The notes under the pieces: generated by a model | Databases searched by the model: none | What the model saw: only the letters and a program-made list of their open reading frames with translations | Told to the model about the DNA's origin: nothing | Shown: positions 7,266-12,036 of the stretch, piece by piece | Position numbering within the stretch: the stretch's first letter is position 1 | Layout of the letters: each line of letters starts with the position of its first letter | Origin: Salinicoccus sp. UBA3372 | GTDB lineage: Bacteria > Bacillota > Bacilli > Staphylococcales > Salinicoccaceae | Length of the DNA stretch: 12,036 bases | Assembly: GCA_002360325.1 (NCBI GenBank) | Contig: DEQG01000113.1 | Location: forward strand, 1 to 12,036 | Direction: 5' to 3' | Made by a program: the position numbers and the translations under genes

Positions 7266-8453
7266 TTAAACTCCTTCTAATCTTTCTGTGACAAAATTTT
7301 TGATTCGTGTAATTGCTTCTGTCATCACTTCTTCACTTGTTGAATAGCTGATGCGTATATTATCTTCCAGACCGAAAGCGGATCCCGGAACAACAGCAAC
7401 ATGAGCATTTTCAAGCAGGTCTTTGACGAAATCGTCCACAGTATCATAACCCATCTTATCCGTACATTCCTTAAAATTAGGGAAAAGATAAAATGCACCT
7501 TCAGGTTTAATACATGTAGTGTATGGAATTTCTTCAAGCAGATTGTAGGCATGGTCTCTTCTCTGTCTGAAGGTCTCATTGAACTCTGTCAAAAATGAGC
7601 GATCCATTTCATAGGCTGCAACTGCAGCCCACTGTGATGGTGTAGACGGATTGGAGGTAGACTGGCTCGCCAGTCCTGTCAACCCTTTGATCAGAGCTTT
7701 GTCACCGCATGCATAGCCGATTCTCCATCCGGTCATTGCGTGGGATTTACTTACACCGTTAATGACCACCGTAAGGGCTTTCATATCTTCATTGACGGAA
7801 GCGATCGAGTGATGCTCGGTGCCATATACCAGAACTTCGTATATTTCATCGGCAACGACGATCAGATCATTTTTTGCAACGACTTCAGCCAGTGCTTCCA
7901 GTTCTTCTTTGGAGTAAACCATACCGGTCGGGTTGTTCGGTGAGTTCAGCATAAGCACTTTCGTCTTATCAGTGATATTTTCCTTTAAAAGTTCCGGAGT
8001 AAGCTTGAAAGATGTGGATTCATCTGTGTAAACAAGTACCGGTGTACCTTCTGCAAGCTTAATCTGTTCCGTATAACTCACCCAGTAAGGAGAAGGGATG
8101 ATAACTTCATCTCCACTGTCGATCAAAGCCTGGAAAACATTATATAATACATGTTTTGCACCGGACGCGACGAAGATTTCGTCAGAGCCGTACTCCAGTT
8201 GATGATCTCTCAGCATCTTTTGTGATATCGCAGCTTTCAGCTCAGGAATTCCGGCTGCGGGAGTATATTTGGTCGCACCTTTTTTTACAGCATCAAAAGC
8301 TTTTTCTATGATTTCATCAGGTGTATTAAAATCGGGTTCACCTGCTCCAAGTCCAATGATATCGACACCGGCCGCTTTCAGTTCTGCAGCTTTAGCTGTA
8401 ATGGCCAGTGTTTGACTCGGTGTTAAATTTTGAACGCGTTGAGAGAGTTCCAT
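7266..8453 (-). CDS. aspB: Aspartate aminotransferase, class I/II (AspB family)
   Basis: This is a pyridoxal-phosphate enzyme that interconverts aspartate plus 2-oxoglutarate with oxaloacetate plus glutamate. The 395 residues cover the complete fold type [13 protein letters not shown] (34-45) is the N-terminal substrate segment, followed by [12 protein letters not shown] (62-73). SPNNPTG (171-177) gives the cofactor-contacting asparagine, ADEIY (201-205) the aspartate and tyrosine, and [13 protein letters not shown] (235-247) the Schiff-base lysine K236. R367 in NIRISYS should hold the substrate carboxylate. The motifs match the Bacillus/Thermus AspB subgroup (Igamma), though substrate range cannot be settled by reading. 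The ATG has AAAGGAG seven bases upstream. Gap to dinG is 44 bases; a TATAAT at 8497-8502 (minus strand, over the dinG stop) with a poor TTTAAA -35 could be a local promoter. Pairing with asnS links aspartate supply to asparagine use. Confidence 0.95.
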   Translation of the reverse strand: MELSQRVQNLTPSQTLAITAKAAELKAAGVDIIGLGAGEPDFNTPDEIIEKAFDAVKKGATKYTPAAGIPELKAAISQKMLRDHQLEYGSDEIFVASGAKHVLYNVFQALIDSGDEVIIPSPYWVSYTEQIKLAEGTPVLVYTDESTSFKLTPELLKENITDKTKVLMLNSPNNPTGMVYSKEELEALAEVVAKNDLIVVADEIYEVLVYGTEHHSIASVNEDMKALTVVINGVSKSHAMTGWRIGYACGDKALIKGLTGLASQSTSNPSTPSQWAAVAAYEMDRSFLTEFNETFRQRRDHAYNLLEEIPYTTCIKPEGAFYLFPNFKECTDKMGYDTVDDFVKDLLENAHVAVVPGSAFGLEDNIRISYSTSEEVMTEAITRIKNFVTERLEGV

Positions 8454-8497
8454 ATTTCTGCTCCTTTTAAGTATGATATTTTATTTGGATATACTAA

Positions 8498-11014
8498 TTA
8501 TAAATGACTCAGGTACTGTTTAAAAGTATTGCGTGAGCCTTTGATTATATTTTCATCTGGAAAATATTTTAAAAATGCATTTTTATATGGTTTTGACAGT
8601 ATCCTGTTATCAAGCAGCAGTACAAGACCGTGATCTTTTTTATTTCTTTTGACACGGCCGATCATCTGCCTGAACTGGAATACCGCCTGAGGCAGATCTT
8701 CACTGTAAAAGTTTTTGAAATCATTTTGTTTAGGAATCGGGAAAGGCAGTTTTGACAGCATGATGCATTTATCATCAGTGCCCTCGATATTAATGCCTTC
8801 ACTGAAACTGGAAGTTGCCAGCAGCAGCACATTTTCGAGCTGATTATACTGGAGCAGCAGTTTATCATGAGAAGCCGACCGATTTTGCCTTAATACGACG
8901 AAATCATTGAACAGTTCGACTTCCTTTGTAAGTTCATATATTTTATTCAGAAGTTCGTAGTTGGAAAAGATGACGAGCAGCTTGCTGTTTGTCTCGATAA
9001 GATACATGGACAGATAGTCTACCAGTGCGTATAAATATTCCTCATCATTCTGGTCATATGCCGGTATGTCATCAGGAATGAATAATTTAGTGTTATCGAA
9101 AAGTGTTTCGTTCCGGATGATGGCACTGTTGAACGCCGTGTCTCCAAACACGTAGTCCAGATGTTTGAATGACCCCTTCACTTCCAGAGTGCCTGACATC
9201 ATAATCAATGATTTAATATGATGATTTTCAGCCAGCAGCTGAAATTTCGGATGGGTGACAATGAACTTCACCCGCTGTACATTGTTATCATTCTCAACAT
9301 TGTAGTTCCCATTTTCTACAGACTGATTCAAATCGTTCAACGTCGTCTGGAAGTAATGGATATGATTGTACAGTGCCTGGTATTGATTTGTTCCCCGTAT
9401 CGTTCCTAAAAAGATAGAGCAGAATTCTTTTGAACGGTTGATGATACTCTGTACACTTTTTATATTATTGGCCTGGATTGCGTCAAAAATCATGTCGACA
9501 TGCTGATTGAGTTTTTCCATCAATTCTTCCAGTAAATATGCAGATTTGAAATCATTATTCTCAATATATGAACTCAGCAGCCTGTTCTGTCTTGGCGTGC
9601 CCACCTGCCCGACAAAGAATTTCATGCTTTGGTAGTTATATTCAGTCTGCGTTCTTTGGTTCAAAGAAGTATTGAGCTGATGCGCTTCATCTACAATAAG
9701 ATACTTTGAGCGGCTCAAAAGCTCGAGACAGTCCTGTATGAAATAGTGGTTGGTAAACACTACCGGTGCATTATCCGCTTTTTCAAATGCACGGTCAAAG
9801 TAATAGTGTTCATTGGTCCTGCCGGTCTGTATGAGCATCGTCTTATAATATGCTTCTTCAGGACCTTTCAGACCGATTTCGGACAGATCGCCGGTCTCTG
9901 TTTCGAGCAGCCACGTCAATAGTCTCATTTTCAGCAGTACCACTTCAGGGTTGTTATCTTCCGTTTCGAGCAGGGAACTGACAGCATTCAGATCCAGGTA
10001 ATTTTCACGGCCTTTTAAATTTACATAGTCAATATTCAGATCGAGCGCTTCGGTCAGCAGACTCAGTTCATTGTTCACCATCTGATTCTGTAAAATTTTT
10101 CTTGAGGTGGAAACGAGAATCTGCTCATCATACAAGGAATGGAAACTGATTGCTGCAATTAGAAGCGCGCTTGTCTTTCCTACTCCGGTGTAGGCTTCTA
10201 TTGCCAGATGTTCCCCTTTTTCAAAGTGGCTGAATATTTCATTGGCCAGCCTGAGCTGGTCTTCCCTGTGTTCGATATTTCTGTAATTCACGTATTTATC
10301 ATAGAGCTCGCGGACTGTGACCTCGGGTATTTTATAATCATGAGAGCCGGATTTCCTGATATAGAAATCTTTGTACAGCTTCAGATTCTCCCTGGGCTTC
10401 TCCATCTTCGTTTCCGACAGCAGACTGAATATCAGATCTGCCAGGCTGTATCTCAAATGTTTTGACAAGTGATACAGCTGCTTTAAAGTCTCACTGTTGG
10501 TCCCAGTCATCTTATCCAGCAAATACAGGAAAAGCTCTGCCGTGGCATATGCATCTTCATCCGCCCTGTGCGCGTTTGATAAATTGATACCGATGGTGGA
10601 AGTGATTTCAGCTAATTGAAAACTATTTTCCGCAGGTAGAAATATTTTCGACAGTTCGACAGTGTCAATCGAAAGATCCGGCGAATAGTTCAAATGACAT
10701 TTACTGAAATGATTTTGCAGGAACGCCAGGTCAAAATCGACATTGTGGGCAACGAATACGTGATTCTGCAATTTTTCATATATGTCAGGTGCGAGATCTT
10801 TGAAAGCAGGTGCACCCTTCAGCATGGATTCATCAATATTTGTCAATTCCTGAATAAAAACCGAGAGATCTGTATTGTCACTCAGAAACGTGGAATACTG
10901 GTCGACAATCTGTCTGTTGTTTATAAACACGATACTCAGTTGGATGATGCTGTCTTTATTTTTGTTGTTGCCTGTCGTTTCCAGGTCCACAACAGCAAAC
11001 TTCTGATTAATCAT
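8498..11014 (-). CDS. dinG: DinG-family exonuclease/helicase without iron-sulphur cluster
   Basis: This 838-residue protein fuses a DnaQ-like DEDDh exonuclease to an XPD/DinG superfamily 2 ATPase. The exonuclease shows D10 and E12 (VVDLETTG), HNVDFDLAFL (D95) and HRADEDA (H149, D154). The ATPase shows Walker A TGVGKT (276-281), the DEAH box (442-445), SGT (607-609), FSEGIN (737-742) and QMIGRVKR (783-790). Between Walker A and DEAH there is one cysteine (C429), and the place where E. coli DinG has its first cluster cysteine reads GRENYLD. The four-cysteine [4Fe-4S] domain is therefore absent, as in the S. aureus homologue, which is reported to act as a 3'-5' exonuclease rather than a helicase. 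All four exonuclease residues are kept, so nuclease activity is expected; helicase activity is doubtful. GGTG lies seven bases before the ATG. It follows birA by 16 bases. Confidence 0.95.
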   Translation of the reverse strand: MINQKFAVVDLETTGNNKNKDSIIQLSIVFINNRQIVDQYSTFLSDNTDLSVFIQELTNIDESMLKGAPAFKDLAPDIYEKLQNHVFVAHNVDFDLAFLQNHFSKCHLNYSPDLSIDTVELSKIFLPAENSFQLAEITSTIGINLSNAHRADEDAYATAELFLYLLDKMTGTNSETLKQLYHLSKHLRYSLADLIFSLLSETKMEKPRENLKLYKDFYIRKSGSHDYKIPEVTVRELYDKYVNYRNIEHREDQLRLANEIFSHFEKGEHLAIEAYTGVGKTSALLIAAISFHSLYDEQILVSTSRKILQNQMVNNELSLLTEALDLNIDYVNLKGRENYLDLNAVSSLLETEDNNPEVVLLKMRLLTWLLETETGDLSEIGLKGPEEAYYKTMLIQTGRTNEHYYFDRAFEKADNAPVVFTNHYFIQDCLELLSRSKYLIVDEAHQLNTSLNQRTQTEYNYQSMKFFVGQVGTPRQNRLLSSYIENNDFKSAYLLEELMEKLNQHVDMIFDAIQANNIKSVQSIINRSKEFCSIFLGTIRGTNQYQALYNHIHYFQTTLNDLNQSVENGNYNVENDNNVQRVKFIVTHPKFQLLAENHHIKSLIMMSGTLEVKGSFKHLDYVFGDTAFNSAIIRNETLFDNTKLFIPDDIPAYDQNDEEYLYALVDYLSMYLIETNSKLLVIFSNYELLNKIYELTKEVELFNDFVVLRQNRSASHDKLLLQYNQLENVLLLATSSFSEGINIEGTDDKCIMLSKLPFPIPKQNDFKNFYSEDLPQAVFQFRQMIGRVKRNKKDHGLVLLLDNRILSKPYKNAFLKYFPDENIIKGSRNTFKQYLSHL

Positions 11015-11030
11015 AAAATATCACCAATTT

Positions 11031-11993
11031 TTAAAATTCGATATCAGCACTTATAATTTTATATATCTCTCCCGATTCATCCGCCACGACTAAAAATCCG
11101 TCATCAGTAATATCGACCGGTTTGCCCATGAAGGAACGGTTCATTTCAGAAATTCTCATGTGTCTGCCAAAAATGATGGACTTGGAAACCCAATCATTTT
11201 TGATGGATGAAAATGGAGTGCTTAGGAATAATTCATAATAGTGCTCTATTTCTTTGACCAAATGATTTAGAAACAATTCAATATCAATTCTATCATTTTT
11301 ACGCAATTCGCTCTCGATAGAAGTGGCATTTTCCAATTCTTTTACGGCTTCGGTTTCATAAAGGTTGATTCCGATGCCGCATATGATGGTCTGTATCATA
11401 TTGTTTTCACTGAGGACTTCTGTTAAAAATCCGCACACTTTTTTATCGTTTATATAAATATCATTGGGCCATTTGATGCCTGTCTGCAGATCAAATGATT
11501 TTTCAATGGCACGGGCGATAGCAAGGGAAATAAACAGATTGAACTTGATGATTTCATTAAGGTCGATGTCAGGTTTTAATACTGCAGACATATACAGACC
11601 GGAGCTTTTCGGAGACAGCCACTCTCTGTTGAAGCGTCCCCTGCCTTCGGTCTGTTCATTTGAAACGACAATGAAAGGCTGCTGTTTTTCAGATATATAT
11701 TGAAAAGCGACCTTCTGAGTCGAATCGACGGATTCCCGGTAAATGATATCCGTAAATAAATCAGATTGTGCAATCATGGAGGACAGCAACGTTTCGTTCA
11801 GCTGATCAGATGAACGGGTCAGCATATAGCCTTTATTCGTTACGGACTCCACTTTATATCCGTCTTTTTTCAAGTTTTGTATTGATTTCCAGACAGCGGT
11901 CCTGGAGACACCGAGCTGATCTGCCATCTTCTGTCCGGATAAAAACTGTTCTTTATTTAATAACTTCAATACTTTCTGATCCAACTTCAACAT
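11031..11993 (-). CDS. birA: Bifunctional biotin-protein ligase / biotin operon repressor BirA
   Basis: BirA makes biotinyl-AMP and transfers biotin to acetyl-CoA carboxylase and pyruvate carboxylase; group II members also repress biotin genes. The 320 residues include an N-terminal helix-turn-helix (about 1-60) with FLSGQKMADQLGVSRTAVWK, which marks the regulatory type. The ligase core has DSTQ (90-93), EQTEGRGRFNREW (113-125), KWPNDIYINDKKVCGFLTE (174-192, likely catalytic lysine K185) and GIGIN (206-210). An SH3-like C-terminal domain ends the protein (about 270-320). The ATG at 11993 has GGGTG seven bases upstream and lies within the 3' end of a gene read as cca, overlapping it by 41 bases in another frame. 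The order cca-birA-dinG is typical of staphylococci. No biotin genes or BirA operator are seen in the window. Confidence 0.97.
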   Translation of the reverse strand: MLKLDQKVLKLLNKEQFLSGQKMADQLGVSRTAVWKSIQNLKKDGYKVESVTNKGYMLTRSSDQLNETLLSSMIAQSDLFTDIIYRESVDSTQKVAFQYISEKQQPFIVVSNEQTEGRGRFNREWLSPKSSGLYMSAVLKPDIDLNEIIKFNLFISLAIARAIEKSFDLQTGIKWPNDIYINDKKVCGFLTEVLSENNMIQTIICGIGINLYETEAVKELENATSIESELRKNDRIDIELFLNHLVKEIEHYYELFLSTPFSSIKNDWVSKSIIFGRHMRISEMNRSFMGKPVDITDDGFLVVADESGEIYKIISADIEF

Positions 11994-12036
11994 GTTTTTT
12001 CACCCAATTGATAATATCGTTATGATTATTATTTAC
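11953..12036 (-). CDS. cca: CCA-adding enzyme, last 27 codons (runs off right edge)
   Basis: Only one minus-strand frame is open from the window edge. It reads 27 codons, VNNNHNDIINWVKKHVEVGS and then ESIEVIK, before a TAA at 11953-11955. The spacing of V-N-x3-x2-I-x2-W resembles the C-terminal end of Firmicutes tRNA nucleotidyltransferase, which adds CCA to tRNA 3' ends, and cca lies directly upstream of birA in staphylococci. The frame overlaps the birA start by 41 bases, so the last 13 or so residues share DNA with birA codons 1-13. The fragment is too short for a sure call: synteny carries most of the weight. The alternative is that it is a chance open frame. Confidence 0.55.
   Translation of the reverse strand, partial: VNNNHNDIINWVKKHVEVGSESIEVIK

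Noticed and set aside
7264..7300. A T-box or other leader riboswitch ahead of asnS
   Set aside because: Only two bases separate aspB from asnS, and the 44 bases ahead of aspB are also too short for a T-box.
11994..12036. BirA operator (long spaced palindrome) ahead of birA
   Set aside because: The 43 bases available are AT-rich and show no convincing spaced inverted repeat of the BirA-box type, and they appear to code for the end of cca.
1..12036. A novel defence, mobile or biosynthetic system
   Set aside because: Every long open stretch is explained by a conserved housekeeping gene in expected Firmicutes order; no transposase, integrase, CRISPR repeat, toxin-antitoxin pair or orphan cluster was seen.

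Overview
The window comes from a low-GC Gram-positive chromosome of the Staphylococcus lineage. Three things point there: a staphylococcal-type RNase P RNA at the left edge, a penicillin-binding protein whose catalytic residues sit almost where they do in S. aureus PBP2, and a gene order (cca-birA-dinG-aspB-asnS-dnaD-nth, convergent with recU-pbp2, then yppE-ypsA-gpsB-rnpB) that is a known Firmicutes housekeeping neighbourhood. Base composition looks higher in GC than S. aureus, and PBP2 ends in a strongly acidic tail. A non-Staphylococcus relative such as Jeotgalicoccus, Salinicoccus or Macrococcus would fit, but the genus is inference.

Layout. 1-228 (-): 5' half of rnpB, running off the left edge. 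232-1435 (-): a tight cluster yppE-ypsA-gpsB that reads straight into rnpB; YpsA and GpsB are both cell-division factors. 1436-1527: the divergent promoter region. 1528-4576 (+): recU-pbp2, overlapping by 11 bases, pairing a Holliday-junction resolvase with a bifunctional cell-wall synthase. 4587-4624: a perfect palindrome that can terminate transcription from both sides. 4625-12036 (-): seven genes read right to left, cca (last 27 codons only), birA, dinG, aspB, asnS, dnaD and nth, with a second hairpin between asnS and dnaD.

How the genes work together. aspB and asnS (2-base gap) link aspartate/asparagine metabolism to charging of tRNA-Asn. dnaD and nth (8-base overlap) join replication initiation to base-excision repair. 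birA attaches biotin to carboxylases and is probably a biotin-responsive repressor. dinG is the exonuclease-helicase fusion type without an iron-sulphur cluster. recU-pbp2 and ypsA-gpsB tie recombination and division to wall synthesis.

Coding is nearly continuous and no stretch over 300 bases lacks a gene. I see no mobile element, CRISPR array, tRNA, phage gene or defence system. This is an ordinary core-genome region; I found no undescribed system. The most unusual item is the 113-residue acidic tail of PBP2, which has no lysine or arginine.
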